The position numbers and the translations under genes are program-made. Positions 48,576 to 61,641 of a DNA stretch of 64,000 bases are shown here, piece after piece. The DNA is taken from contig JBBELK010001439.1 of NCBI GenBank assembly GCA_037783545.1, forward strand, positions 62,001 to 126,000. Direction: 5' to 3'. How positions within the stretch are numbered: the stretch's first letter is position 1; every line of letters begins with the position of its first letter. The notes under the pieces are model-generated. The model ran no database searches, was not told where the DNA came from, and saw only the letters and a program-made list of their open reading frames with translations. This DNA is from Henricia sp. BOLD:AAB3569. Lineage: Eukaryota; Echinodermata; Asteroidea; Spinulosida; Echinasteridae.

Positions 48576-49747
48576 GTGGCTGTCTGTACACACCTCTTTG
48601 GGGGTACTCCTGAGTTGTGCGCATGTCGTTAACGCACCGCAGTTTGGCTCGGCAATTTGGTCAAAGTGTGGTCCAAACGTCGGCAAATTTGGAGGTCGAA
48701 AAATGTTCCGACGAACTTCAAATTTTGCATGCCCTAAACTCTCTATATTGCGCACTTGTCATAAAAAATTGACAGACTTTCGCCGGGAAATGGCAGAGAA
48801 ATTTCAAAGTTTAGAAAAAACTGGGTTAAGGCTTCCTGACTGCTCTCGCGCAAACCGTGGCTGTCTGTACACACCTCTTTGGGGTACTCCTGAGTTGTGC
48901 GCATGCTCAGTCATTCGGACTGTCGTTAACGCACCGCAGTTTGGCTCGGCAATTTAGTCAAAGTGTGGTCCAAACGTCGGCAAATTTGGAGGTCGAAAAA
49001 TGTTCCGACGAACTTCAAATTGTGCATGCCCTAAACTCTCTATATTGCGCACTTGTCATAAAAAATTGACAGACTTTCGCCGGGAAATGGCAGAGAAATT
49101 TCAAAGTTTAGAAAAAACTGGGTTGAGGCTTCCTGACTGCTCTCGCGCAAACCGTGGCTGTCTGTACACACCTCTTTGGGGTACTCCTGAGTTGTGCGCA
49201 TGCTCAGACATTCGGACTGTCGTTAACGCACCGCAGTTTGGCTCGGCAATTTGGTCAAAGTGTGGTCCAAACGTCGGCAAATTTGGAGGTCGAAAAATGT
49301 TCCGACGAACTTCAAATTGTGCATGCCCTAAACTCTCTATATTGCGCACTTGTCATAAAAAATTGACAGACTTTCGCCGGGAAATGGCAGAGAAATTTCA
49401 AAGTTTAGAAAAAACTGGGTTGAGGCTTCCTGACTGCTCTCGCGCAAACCGTGGCTGTCTGTACACACCTCTTTGGGGTACTCCTGAGTTGTGCGCATGC
49501 TCAGTCATTCGGACTGTCGTTAACGCACCGCAGTTTGGCTCGGCAATTTGGTCAAAGTGTGGTCCAAACGTCGGCAAATTTGGAGGTCGAAAAATGTTCC
49601 GACGAACTTCAAATTTTGCATGCCCTAAACTCTCTATATTGCGCACTTGTCATAAAAAATTGACAGACTTTCGCCGGGAAATGGCAGAGAAATTTCAAAG
49701 TTTAGAAAAAACTGGGTTGAGGCTTCCTGACTGCTCTCGCGCAAACC
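48576..49747 (+). repeat. Higher-order repeat F, copy 2 (4 units, 1172 bp)
   Basis: Same order as 47404-48575: 281-bp unit, ATTTAGTC unit (48857), CTCAGACATTC unit (49154), near-reference (49451). It differs by GGGTTAAGG instead of GGGTAAAGG in the first unit, and by the absence of AACAAATTG and GGAAGAG in the third. Confidence 0.9.
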
Positions 49748-50044
49748 GTGGCTGTCTGTACACACCTCTTTGGGGTACTCCTGAGTTGTGCGCATGCTCA
49801 GTCATTCAGACTGTCGTTAACGCACCGCAGTTTGGCTCGGCAATTTGGTCAAAGTGTGGTCCAAACGTCGGCAAATTTGGAGGTCGAAAAATGTTCCGAC
49901 GAACTTCAAATTTTGCATGCCCTAAACTCTCTATATTGCGCACTTGTCATAAAAAATTGACAGACTTTCGCCGGGAAATGGCAGAGAAATTTCAAAGTTT
50001 AGAAAAAACTGGGTTGAGGCTTCCTGACTGCTCTCGCGCAAACC
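49451..50044 (+). repeat. 2-unit duplication G, copy 1 (594 bp)
   Basis: A near-reference unit followed by a unit with CATTCAGACTG (49748). The pair is repeated directly at 50045. Confidence 0.88.
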
Positions 50045-50638
50045 GTGGCTGTCTGTACACACCTCTTTGGGGTACTCCTGAGTTGTGCGCATGCTCAGTC
50101 ATTCGGACTGTCGTTAACGCACCGCAGTTTGGCTCGGCAATTTGGTCAAAGTGTGGTCCAAACGTCGGCAAATTTGGAGGTCGAAAAATGTTCCGACGAA
50201 CTTCAAATTTTGCATGCCCTAAACTCTCTATATTGCGCACTTGTCATAAAAAATTGACAGACTTTCGCCGGGAAATGGCAGAGAAATTTCAAAGTTTAGA
50301 AAAAACTGGGTTGAGGCTTCCTGACTGCTCTCGCGCAAACCGTGGCTGTCTGTACACACCTCTTTGGGGTACTCCTGAGTTGTGCGCATGCTCAGTCATT
50401 CAGACTGTCGTTAACGCACCGCAGTTTGGCTCGGCAATTTGGTCAAAGTGTGGTCCAAACGTCGGCAAATTTGGAGGTCGAAAAATGTTCCGACGAACTT
50501 CAAATTTTGCATGCCCTAAACTCTCTATATTGCGCACTTGTCATAAAAAATTGACAGACTTTCGCCGGGAAATGGCAGAGAAATTTCAAAGTTTAGAAAA
50601 AACTGGGTTGAGGCTTCCTGACTGCTCTCGCGCAAACC
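50045..50638 (+). repeat. 2-unit duplication G, copy 2 (594 bp)
   Basis: Near-reference unit plus a CATTCAGACTG unit (50342), the same as the pair at 49451. A 281-bp hairpin-loss unit follows at 50639-50919, then an AACAAATTG unit (50920) and a further CATTCAGACTG unit at 51217. Confidence 0.88.
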
Positions 50639-50919
50639 GTGGCTGTCTGTACACACCTCTTTGGGGGTACTCCTGAGTTGTGCGCATGTCGTTAACGCAC
50701 CGCAGTTTGGCTCGGCAATTTGGTCAAAGTGTGGTCCAAACGTCGGCAAATTTGGAGGTCGAAAAATGTTCCGACGAACTTCAAATTTTGCATGCCCTAA
50801 ACTCTCTATATTGCGCACTTGTCATAAAAAATTGACAGACTTTCGCCGGGAAATGGCAGAGAAATTTCAAAGTTTAGAAAAAACTGGGTTGAGGCTTCCT
50901 GACTGCTCTCGCGCAAACC
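50639..50919 (+). repeat. 281-bp hairpin-loss unit, copy 3
   Basis: Same added G and 17-bp loss as 47404 and 48576, but with the reference GGGTTGAGG downstream. It lies 2063 bp (7 units) from the copy at 48576. Confidence 0.92.
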
Positions 50920-51216
50920 GTGGCTGTCTGTACACACCTCTTTGGGGTACTCCTGAGTTGTGCGCATGCTCAGTCATTCGGACTGTCGTTAACGCACCGC
51001 AGTTTGGCTCGGCAATTTGGTCAAAGTGTGGTCCAAACGTCGGCAAATTTGGAGGTCGAAAAATGTTCCGACGAACTTCAAATTTTGCATGCCCTAAACT
51101 CTCTATATTGCGCACTTGTCATAACAAATTGACAGACTTTCGCCGGGAAATGGCAGAGAAATTTCAAAGTTTAGAAAAAACTGGGTTGAGGCTTCCTGAC
51201 TGCTCTCGCGCAAACC

Positions 51217-53297
51217 GTGGCTGTCTGTACACACCTCTTTGGGGTACTCCTGAGTTGTGCGCATGCTCAGTCATTCAGACTGTCGTTAACGCACCGCAGT
51301 TTGGCTCGGCAATTTGGTCAAAGTGTGGTCCAAACGTCGGCAAATTTGGAGGTCGAAAAATGTTCCGACGAACTTCAAATTTTGCATGCCCTAAACTCTC
51401 TATATTGCGCACTTGTCATAAAAAATTGACAGACTTTCGCCGGGAAATGGCAGAGAAATTTCAAAGTTTAGAAAAAACTGGGTTGAGGCTTCCTGACTGC
51501 TCTCGCGCAAACCGTGGCTGTCTGTACACGCCTCTTTGGGGTACTCCTGAGTTGTGCGCATGCTCAGTCATTCGGACTGTCGTTAACGCACCGCAGTTTG
51601 GCTCGGCAATTTGGTCAAAGTGTGGTCCAAACGTCGGCAAATTTGGAGGTCGAAAAATGTTCCGACGAACTTCAAATTTTGCATGCCCTAAACTCTCTAT
51701 ATTGCGCACTTGTCATAAAAAAATTGACAGACTTTCGCCGGGAAATGGCAGAGAAATTTCAAAGTTTAGAAAAAACTGGGTTGAGGCTTCCTGACTGCTC
51801 TCGCGCAAACCGTGGCTGTCTGTACACACCTCTTTGGGGTACTCCTGAGTTGTGCGCATGCTCAGTCATTCGGACTGTCGTTAACGCACCGCAGTTTGGC
51901 TCGGCAATTTGGTCAAAGTGTGGTCCAAACGTCGGCAAATTTGGAGGTCGAAAAATGTTCCGACGAACTTCAAATTTTGCATGCCCTAAACTCTCTATAT
52001 TGCGCACTTGTCATAAAAAATTGACAGACTTTCGCCGGGAAATGGCAGAGAAATTTCAAAGTTTAGAAAAAACTGGGTTGAGGCTTCCTGACTGCTCTCG
52101 CGCAAACCGTGGCTGTCTGTACACACCTCTTTGGGGTACTCCTGAGTTGTGCGCATGCTCAGTCATTCGGACTGTCGTTAACGCACCGCAGTTTGGCTCG
52201 GCAATTTGGTCAAAGTGTGGTCCAAACGTCGGCAAATTTGGAGGTCGAAAAATGTTCCGACGAACTTCAAATTTTGCATGCCCTAAACTCTCTATATTGC
52301 GCACTTGTCATAAAAAAATTGACAGACTTTCGCCGGGAAATGGCAGAGAAATTTCAAAGTTTAGAAAAAACTGGGTTGAGGCTTCCTGACTGCTCTCGCG
52401 CAAACCGTGGCTGTCTGTACACACCTCTTTGGGGTACTCCTGAGTTGTGCGCATGCTCAGTCATTCGGACTGTCGTTAACGCACCGCAGTTTGGCTCGGC
52501 AATTTGGTCAAAGTGTGGTCCAAACGTCGGCAAATTTGGAGGTCGAAAAATGTTCCGACGAACTTCAAATTTTGCATGCCCTAAACTCTCTATATTGCGC
52601 ACTTGTCATAACAAATTGACAGACTTTCGCCGGGAAATGGAAGAGAAATTTCAAAGTTTAGAAAAAACTGGGTTGAGGCTTCCTGACTGCTCTCGCGCAA
52701 ACCGTGGCTGTCTGTACACACCTCTTTGGGGTACTCCTGAGTTGTGCGCATGCTCAGTCATTCGGACTGTCGTTAACGCACCGCAGTTTGGCTCGGCAAT
52801 TTGGTCAAAGTGTGGTCTAAACGTCGGCAAATTTGGAGGTCGAAAAATGTTCCGACGAACTTCAAATTTTGCATGCCCTAAACTCTCTATATTGCGCACT
52901 TGTCATAAAAAATTGACAGACTTTCGCCGGGAAATGGCAGAGAAATTTCAAAGTTTACAAAAAACTGGGTTGAGGCTTCCTGACTGCTCTCGCGCAAACC
53001 GTGGCTGTCTGTACACACCTCTTTGGGGTACTCCTGAGTTGTGCGCATGATCAGTCATTCGGACTGTCGTTAACGCACCGCAGTTTGGCTCGGCAATTTG
53101 GTCAAAGTGTGGTCCAAACGTCGGCAAATTTGAAGGTCGAAAAATGTTCCGACGAACTTCAAATTTTGCATGCCCTAAACTCTCTATATTGCGCACTTGT
53201 CATACAAAATTGACAGACTTTCGCCGGGAAATGGCAGAGAAATTTCAAAGTTTAGAAAAAACTGGGTTGAGGCTTCCTGACTGCTCTCGCGCAAACC
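51217..53297 (+). repeat. Duplicated block H, copy 1
   Basis: Ordered markers: CATTCAGACTG (51217); GTACACGCC with extra A (51514); near-reference (51812); extra A (52109); AACAAATTG with GGAAGAG (52407); GGTCTAAACG and TTTACAAAAAAC (52704); CATGATCAG with TTTGAAGGTC and CATACAAAATTG (53001). A related series runs from 54783 with one unit fewer. Confidence 0.88.
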
Positions 53298-54485
53298 GTG
53301 GCTGTCTGTACACACCTCTTTGGGGTACTCCTGAGTTGTGCGCATGCTCAGTCATTCGGACTGTCGTTAACGCACCGCAGTTTGGCTCGGCAATTTGGTC
53401 AAAGTGTGGTCCAAACGTCGGCAAATTTGGAGGTCGAAAAATGTTCCGACGAACTTCAAATTTTGCATGCCCTAAACTCTCTATATTGCGCACTTGTCAT
53501 AAAAAATTGACAGACTTTCGCCGGGAAATGGCAGAGAAATTTCAAAGTTTAGAAAAAAATGGGTTGAGGCTTCCTGACTGCTCTCGCGCAAACCGTGGCT
53601 GTCTGTACACACCTCTTTGGGGTACTCCTGAGCTGTGCGCATGCTCAGTCATTCGGACTGTCGTTAACGCACCGCAGTTTGGCTCGGCAATTTGGTCAAA
53701 GTGTGGTCCAAACGTCGGCAAATTTGGAGGTCGAAAAATGTTCCGACGAACTTCAAATTTTGCATGCCCTAAACTCTCTATATTGCGCACTTGTCATAAA
53801 AAATTGACAGACTTTCGCCGGGAAATGGCAGAGAAATTTCAAAGTTTAGAAAAAACTGGGTTGAGGCTTCCTGACTGCTCTCGCGCAAACCGTGGCTGTC
53901 TGTACACACCTCTTTGGGGTACTCCTGAGTTGTGCGCATGCTCAGTCATTCGGACTGTCGTTAACGCACCGCAGTTTGGCTCGGCAATTTGGTCAAAGTG
54001 TGGTCCAAACGTCGGCAAATTTGGAGGTCGAAAAATGTTCCGACGAACTTCAAATTTTGCATGCCCTAAACTCTCTATATTGCGCACTTGTCATACAAAA
54101 TTGACAGACTTTCGCCGGGAAATGGCAGAGAAATTTCAAAGTTTAGAAAAAACTGGGTTGAGGCTTCCTGACTGCTCTCGCGCGAACCGTGGCTGTCTGT
54201 ACACACCTCTTTGGGGTACTCCTGAGTTGTGCGCATGCTCAGTCTTTCGGACTGTCGTTAACGCACAGCAGTTTGGCTCGGCAATTTGGTCAAAGTGTGG
54301 TCCAAACGTCGGCAAATTTGGAGGTCGAAAAATGTTCCGACGAACTTCAAATTTTGCATGCCCTAAACTCTCTATATTGCGCACTTGTCATAAAAAATTG
54401 ACAGACTTTCGCCGGGAAATGGCAGAGAAATTTCAAAGTTTAGAAAAAACTGGGTTGAGGCTTCCTGACTGCTCTCGCGCAAACC
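53001..54485 (+). repeat. Duplicated block I, copy 1 (5 units)
   Basis: Units with CATGATCAG and GAAGGTC (53001), GAAAAAAATGGG (53298), GAGCTGTGC (53595), CATACAAAATTG (53892), then one preceded by CGCGCGAACC (54189). The last has private changes AGTCTTTCGG and CACAGCAG. The order recurs 4756 bp downstream. Confidence 0.9.
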
Positions 54486-54782
54486 GTGGCTGTCTGTACA
54501 CACCTCTTTGGGGTACTCCTGAGTTGTGCGCATGCTCAGTCATTCGGACTGTCGTTAACGCACCGCAGTTTGGCTCGGCAATTTGGTCAAAGTGTGGTCC
54601 AAACGTCGGCAAATTTGGAGGTCGAAAAATGTTCCGACGAACTTCAAATTTTGCATGCCCTAAACTCTCTATATTGCGCACTTGTCATAAAAAATTGACA
54701 GACTTTCGCCGGGAAATGGCAGAGAAATTTCAAAGTTTAGAAAAAACTGGGTTGAGGCTTCCTGACTGCTCTCGCGCAAACC

Positions 54783-56566
54783 GTGGCTGTCTGTACACAC
54801 CTCTTTGGGGTACTCCTGAGTTGTGCGCATGCTCAGTCATTCAGACAGTCGTTAACGCACCGCAGTTTGGCTCGGCAATTTGGTCAAAGTGTGGTCCAAA
54901 CGTCGGCAAATTTGGAGGTCGAAAAATGTTCCGACGAACTTCAAATTTTGCATGCCCTAAACTCTCTATATTGCGCACTTGTCATAAAAAATTGACAGAC
55001 TTTCGCCGGGAAATGGCAGAGAAATTTCAAAGTTTAGAAAAAACTGGGTTGAGGCTTCCTGACTGCTCTCGCGCAAACCGTGGCTGTCTGTACACGCCTC
55101 TTTGGGGTACTCCTGAGTTGTGCGCATGCTCAGTCATTCGGACTGTCGTTAACGCACCGCAGTTTGGCTCGGCAATTTGGTCAAAGTGTGGTCCAAACGT
55201 CGGCAAATTTGGAGGTCGAAAAATGTTCCGACGAACTTCAAATTTTGCATGCCCTAAACTCTCTATATTGCGCACTTGTCATAAAAAAATTGACAGACTT
55301 TCGCCGGGAAATGGCAGAGAAATTTCAAAGTTTAGAAAAAACTGGGTTGAGGCTTCCTGACTGCTCTCGCGCAAACCGTGGCTGTCTGTACACACCTCTT
55401 TGGGATACTCCTGAGTTGTGCGCATGCTCAGTCATTCGGACTGTCGTTAACGCACCGCAGTTTGGCTCGGCAATTTGGTCAAAGTGTGGTCCAAACGTCG
55501 GCAAATTTGGAGGTCGAAAAATGTTCCGACGAACTTCAAATTTTGCATACCCTAAACTCTCTATATTGCGCACTTGTCATAAAAAAATTGACAGACTTTC
55601 GCCGGGAAATGGCAAAGAAATTTCAAAGTTTAGAAAAAACTGGGTTGAGGCTTCCTGACTGCTCTCGCGCAAACCGTGGCTGTCTGTACACACCTCTTTG
55701 GGGTACTCCTGAGTTGTGCGCATGCTCAGTCATTCGGACTGTCGTTAACGCACCGCAGTTTGGCTCGGCAATTTGGTCAAAGTGTGGTCCAAACGTCGGC
55801 AAATTTGGAGGTCGAAAAATGTTCCGACGAACTTCAAATTTTGCATGCCCTAAACTCTCTATATTGCGCACTTGTCATAAAAAATTGACAGACTTTCGCC
55901 GGGAAATGGAAGAGAAATTTCAAAGTTTAGAAAAAACTGGGTTGAGGCTTCCTGACTGCTCTCGCGCAAACCGTGGCTGTCTGTACACACCTCTTTGGGG
56001 TACTCCTGAGTTGTGCGCATGCTCAGTCATTCGGACTGTCGTTAACGCACCGCAGTTTGGCTCGGCAATTTGGTCAAAGTGTGGTCCAAACGTCGGCAAA
56101 TTTGGAGGTCGAAAAATGTTCCGACGAACTTCAAATTTTGCATGCCCTAAACTCTCTATATTGCGCACTTGTCATAAAAAATTGACAGACTTTCGCCGGG
56201 AAATGGCAGAGAAATTTCAAAGTTTACAAAAAACTGGGTTGAGGCTTCCTGACTGCTCTCGCGCAAACCGTGGCTGTCTGTACACACCTCTTTGGGGTAC
56301 TCCTGAGTTGTGCGCATGATCAGTCATTCGGACTGTCGTTAACGCACCGCAGTTTGGCTCGGCAATTTGGTCAAAGTGTGGTCCAAACGTCGGCAAATTT
56401 GAAGGTCGAAAAATGTTCCGACGAACTTCAAATTTTGCATGCCCTAAACTCTCTATATTGCGCACTTGTCATACAAAATTGACAGACTTTCGCCGGGAAA
56501 TGGCAGAGAAATTTCAAAGTTTAGAAAAAACTGGGTTGAGGCTTCCTGACTGCTCTCGCGCAAACC
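54783..56566 (+). repeat. Duplicated block H, copy 2
   Basis: Repeats the order of 51217-53297 without the 51812 unit. The offset is 3566 bp at the left end and 3269 bp at the right. Private changes are CATTCAGACAG (54783), and GGGATACTC with GCATACCC and GGCAAAG (55378). Confidence 0.88.
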
Positions 56567-57756
56567 GTGGCTGTCTGTACACACCTCTTTGGGGTACTCC
56601 TGAGTTGTGCGCATGCTCAGTCATTCGGACTGTCGTTAACGCACCGCAGTTTGGCTCGGCAATTTGGTCAAAGTGTGGTCCAAACGTCGGCAAATTTGGA
56701 GGTCGAAAAATGTTCCGACGAACTTCAAATTTTGCATGCCCTAAACTCTCTATATTGCGCACTTGTCATAAAAAAATTGACAGACTTTCGCCGGGAAATG
56801 GCAGAGAAATTTCAAAGTTTAGACAAAACTGGGTTGAGGCTTCCTGACTGCTCTCGCGCAAACCGTGGCTGTCTGTACACACCTCTTTGGGGTACTCCTG
56901 AGTTGTGCGCATGCTCAGTCATTCGGACTGTCGTTAACGCACCGCAGTTTGGCTCGGCAATTTGGTCAAAGTGTGGTCCAAACGTCGGCAAATTTGGAGG
57001 TCGAAAAATGTTCCGACGAACTTCAAATTTTGCATGCCCTAAACTCTCTATATTGCGCACTTGTCATAAAAAATTGACAGACTTTCGCCGGGAAATGGCA
57101 GAGAAATTTCAAAGTTTAGAAAAAACTGGGTTGAGGCTTCCTGACTGCTCTCGCGCAAACCGTGGCTGTCTGTACACACCTCTTTGGGGTACTCCTGAGT
57201 TGTGCGCATGCTCAGTCATTCGGACTGTCGTTAACGCACCGCAGTTTGGCTCGGCAATTTGGTCAAAGTGTGGTCCAAACGTCGGCAAATTTGGAGGTCG
57301 AAAAATGTTCCGACGAACTTCAAATTTTGCATGCCCTAAACTCTCTATATTGCGCACTTGTCATAAAAAAATTGACAGACTTTCGCCGGGAAATGGCAGA
57401 GAAATTTCAAAGTTTAGAAAAAACTGGGTTGAGGCTTCCTGACTGCTCTCGCGCAAACCGTGGCTGTCTGTACACACCTCTTTGGGGTACTCCTGAGTTG
57501 TGCGCATGCTCAGTCATTCGGACTGTCGTTAACGCACCGCAGTTTGGCTCGGCAATTTGGTCAAAGTGTGGTCCAAACGTCGGCAAATTTGGAGGTCGAA
57601 AAATGTTCCGACGAACTTCAAATTTTGCATGCCCTAAACTCTCTATATTGCGCACTTGTCATAAAAAATTGACAGACTTTCGCCGGGAAATGGCAGAGAA
57701 ATTTCAAAGTTTAGAAAAAACTGGGTTGAGGCTTCCTGACTGCTCTCGCGCAAACC

Positions 57757-59241
57757 GTGGCTGTCTGTACACACCTCTTTGGGGTACTCCTGAGTTGTGC
57801 GCATGATCAGTCATTCGGACTGTCGTTAACGCACCGCAGTTTGGCTCGGCAATTTGGTCAAAGTGTGGTCCAAACGTCGGCAAATTTGAAGGTCGAAAAA
57901 TGTTCCGACGAACTTCAAATTTTGCATGCCCTAAACTCTCTATATTGCGCACTTGTCATACAAAATTGACAGACTTTCGCCGGGAAATGGCAGAGAAATT
58001 TCAAAGTTTAGAAAAAACTGGGTTGAGGCTTCCTGACTGCTCTCGCGCAAACCGTGGCTGTCTGTACACACCTCTTTGGGGTACTCCTGAGTTGTGCGCA
58101 TGCTCAGTCATTCGGACTGTCGTTAACGCACCGCAGTTTGGCTCGGCAATTTGGTCAAAGTGTGGTCCAAACGTCGGCAAATTTGGAGGTCGAAAAATGT
58201 TCCGACGAACTTCAAATTTTGCATGCCCTAAACTCTCTATATTGCGCACTTGTCATAAAAAATTGACAGACTTTCGCCGGGAAATGGCAGAGAAATTTCA
58301 AAGTTTAGAAAAAAATGGGTTGAGGCTTCCTGACTGCTCTCGCGCAAACCGTGGCTGTCTGTACACACCTCTTTGGGGTACTCCTGAGCTGTGCGCATGC
58401 TCAGTCATTCGGACTGTCGTTAACGCACCGCAGTTTGGCTCGGCAATTTGGTCAAAGTGTGGTCCAAACGTCGGCAAATTTGGAGGTCGAAAAATGTTCC
58501 GACGAACTTCAAATTTTGCATGCCCTAAACTCTCTATATTGCGCACTTGTCATAAACAATTGACAGACTTTCGCCGGGAAATGGCAGAGAAATTTCAAAG
58601 TTTAGAAAAAACTGGGTTGAGGCTTCCTGACTGCTCTCGCGCAAACCGTGGCTGTCTGTACACACCTCTTTGGGGTACTCCTGAGTTGTGCGCATGCTCA
58701 GTCATTCGGACTGTCGTTAACGCACCGCAGTTTGGCTCGGCAATTTGGTCAAAGTGTGGTCCAAACGTCGGCAAATTTGGAGGTCGAAAAATGTTCCGAC
58801 GAACTTCAAATTTTGCATGCCCTAAACTCTCTATATTGCGCACTTGTCATACAAAATTGACAGACTTTCGCCGGGAAATGGCAGAGAAATTTCAAAGTTT
58901 AGAAAAAACTGGGTTGAGGCTTCCTGACTGCTCTCGCGCGAACCGTGGCTGTCTGTACACACCTCTTTGGGGTACTCCTGAGTTGTGCGCATGCTCAGTC
59001 ATTCGGACTGTCGTTAACGCACCGCAGTTTGGCTCGGCAATTTGGTCAAAGTGTGGTCCAAACGTCGGCAAATTTGGAGGTCGAAAAATGTTCCGACGAA
59101 CTTCAAATTTTGCATGCCCTAAACTCTCTATATTGCGCACTTGTCATACAAAATTGACAGACTTTCGCCGGGAAATGGCAGAGAAATTTCAAAGTTTAGA
59201 AAAAACTGGGTTGAGGCTTCCTGACTGCTCTCGCGCGAACC
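57757..59241 (+). repeat. Duplicated block I, copy 2 (5 units)
   Basis: Same unit order as 53001-54485 at a constant 4756-bp offset (CATGATCAG, GAAAAAAATGGG, GAGCTGTGC, CATACAAAATTG, CGCGCGAACC). It lacks the private changes of unit 54189, and its GAGCTGTGC unit ends CATAAACAATTG. Confidence 0.9.
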
Positions 59242-60429
59242 GTGGCTGTCTGTACACACCTCTTTGGGGTACTCCTGAGTTGTGCGCATGCTCAGTCATT
59301 CGGACTGTCGTTAACGCACCGCAGTTTGGCTCGGCAATTTGGTCAAAGTGTGGTCCAAACGTCGGCAAATTTGGAGGTCGAAAAATGTTCCGACGAACTT
59401 CAAATTTTGCATGCCCTAAACTCTCTATATTGCGCACTTGTCATAAAAAATTGACAGACTTTCGCCGGGAAATGGCAGAGAAATTTCAAAGTTTAGAAAA
59501 AACTGGGTTGAGGCTTCCTGACTGCTCTCGCGCAAACCGTGGCTGTCTGTACACACCTCTTTGGGGTACTCCTGAGTTGTGCGCATGCTCAGTCATTCGG
59601 ACTGTCGTTAACGCACCGCAGTTTGGCTCGGCAATTTGGTCAAAGTGTGGTCCAAACGTCGGCAAATTTGGAGGTCGAAAAATGTTCCGACGAACTTCAA
59701 ATTTTGCATGCCCTAAACTCTCTATATTGCGCACTTGTCATAAAAAATTGACAGACTTTCGCCGGGAAATGGCAGAGAAATTTCAAAGTTTAGAAAAAAA
59801 CTGGGTTGAGGCTTCCTGACTGCTCTCGCGCAAACCGTGGCTGTCTGTACACACCTCTTTGGGGTACTCCTGAGTTGTGCGCATGCTCAGTCATTCGGAC
59901 TGTCGTTAACGCACCGCAGTTTGGCTCGGCAATTTGGTCAAAGTGTGGTCCAAACGTCGGCAAATTTGGAGGTCGAAAAATGTTCCGACGAACTTCAAAT
60001 TTTGCATGCCCTAAACTCTCTATATTGCGCACTTGTCATAAAAAATTGACAGACTTTCGCCGGGAAATGGCAGAGAAATTTCAAAGTTTAGAAAAAACTG
60101 GGTTGAGGCTTCCTGACTGCTCTCGCGCAAACTGTGGCTGTCTGTACACACCTCTTTGGGGTACTCCTGAGTTGTGCGCATGCTCAGTCATTCGGACTGT
60201 CGTTAACGCACCGCAGTTTGGCTCGGCAATTTGGTCAAAGTGTGGTCCAAACGTCGGCAAATTTGGAGGTCGAAAAATGTTCCGACGAACTTCAAATTTT
60301 GCATGCCCTAAACTCTCTATATTGCGCACTTGTCATAAAAAATTGACAGACTTTCGCCGGGAAATGGCAGAGAAATTTCAAAGTTTAGAAAAAACTGGGT
60401 TGAGGTTCCTGACTGCTCTCGCGCAAACC

Positions 60430-60751
60430 GTGGCTGTCTGTACACACCTTTTTGGGGGTACTCCTGAGTTGTGCGCATGTCGTTAACGCACCGCAGTTTG
60501 GCTCGGCAATTTCGGACTGTCGTTAACGCACCGCAGTTTGGCTCGGCAATTTGGTCAAAGTGTGGTCCAAACGTCGGCAAATTTGGAGGTCGAAAAATGT
60601 TCCGACGAACTTCAAATTTTGCATGCCCTAAACTCTCTATATTGCGCACTTGTCATAAAAAATTGACAGACTTTCGCCGGGAAATGGCAGAGAAATTTCA
60701 AAGTTTAGAACAAAACTGGGTTGAGGCTTCCTGACTGCTCTCGCGCAAACC
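60430..60751 (+). repeat. 322-bp composite unit, copy 1
   Basis: It has the GGGGGTAC and GCGCATGTCGTT junction of the 281-bp units. It also has a 40-bp duplication spanning CGGACTG...GGCAATTT, joined as GGCAATTTCGGACTG. The duplicated copy includes CGGACTG, which the 281-bp type lacks, so the donor must be a different unit. An extra base gives GAACAAAACTGG at its end. A one-base loss (GAGGTTCCTG) lies just upstream. Confidence 0.92.
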
Positions 60752-61641
60752 GTGGCTGTCTGTACACACCTCTTTGGGGTACTCCTGAGTTGTGCGCATG
60801 CTCAGTCATTCGGACTGTCGTTAACGCACCGCAGTTTGGCTCGGCAATTTGGTCAAAGTGTGGTCCAAACGTCGGCAAATTTGGAGGTCGAAAAATGTTC
60901 CGACGAACTTCAAATTTTGCATGCCCTAAACTCTCTATATTGCGCACTTGTCATAAAAAATTGACAGACTTTCGCCGGGAAATGGCAGAGAAATTTCAAA
61001 GTTTAGAAAAAACTGGGTTGAGGCTTCCTGACTGCTCTCGCGCAAACTGTGGCTGTCTGTACACACCTCTTTGGGGTACTCCTGAGTTGTGCGCATGCTC
61101 AGTCATTCGGACTGTCGTTAACGCACCGCAGTTTGGCTCGGCAATTTGGTCAAAGTGTGGTCCAAACGTCGGCAAATTTGGAGGTCGAAAAATGTTCCGA
61201 CGAACTTCAAATTTTGCATGCCCTAAACTCTCTATATTGCGCACTTGTCATAAAAAATTGACAGACTTTCGCCGGGAAATGGCAGAGAAATTTCAAAGTT
61301 TAGAAAAAACTGGGTTGAGGCTTCCTGACTGCTCTCGCGCAAACCGTGGCTGTCTGTACACACCTCTTTGGGGTACTCCTGAGTTGTGCGCATGCTCAGT
61401 CATTCGGACTGTCGTTAACGCACCGCACTTTGGCTCGGCAATTTGGTCAAAGTGTGGTCCAAACGTCGGCAAATTTGGAGGTCGAAAAATGTTCCGACGA
61501 ACTTCAAATTTTGCATGCCCTAAACTCTCTATATTGCGCACTTGTCATAAAAAAATGACAGACTTTCGCCGGGAAATGGCAGAGAAATTTCAAAGTTTAG
61601 AAAAAACTGGGTTGAGGTTCCTGACTGCTCTCGCGCAAACC
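60430..61641 (+). repeat. Higher-order repeat J, copy 1 (4 units, 1212 bp)
   Basis: Begins with the 322-bp composite unit, then 60752, 61049 (preceded by AACTGTGG) and 61346 (CCGCACTTTGG, AAAAAAATGACAG). The next composite unit begins at 61642. Confidence 0.9.
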
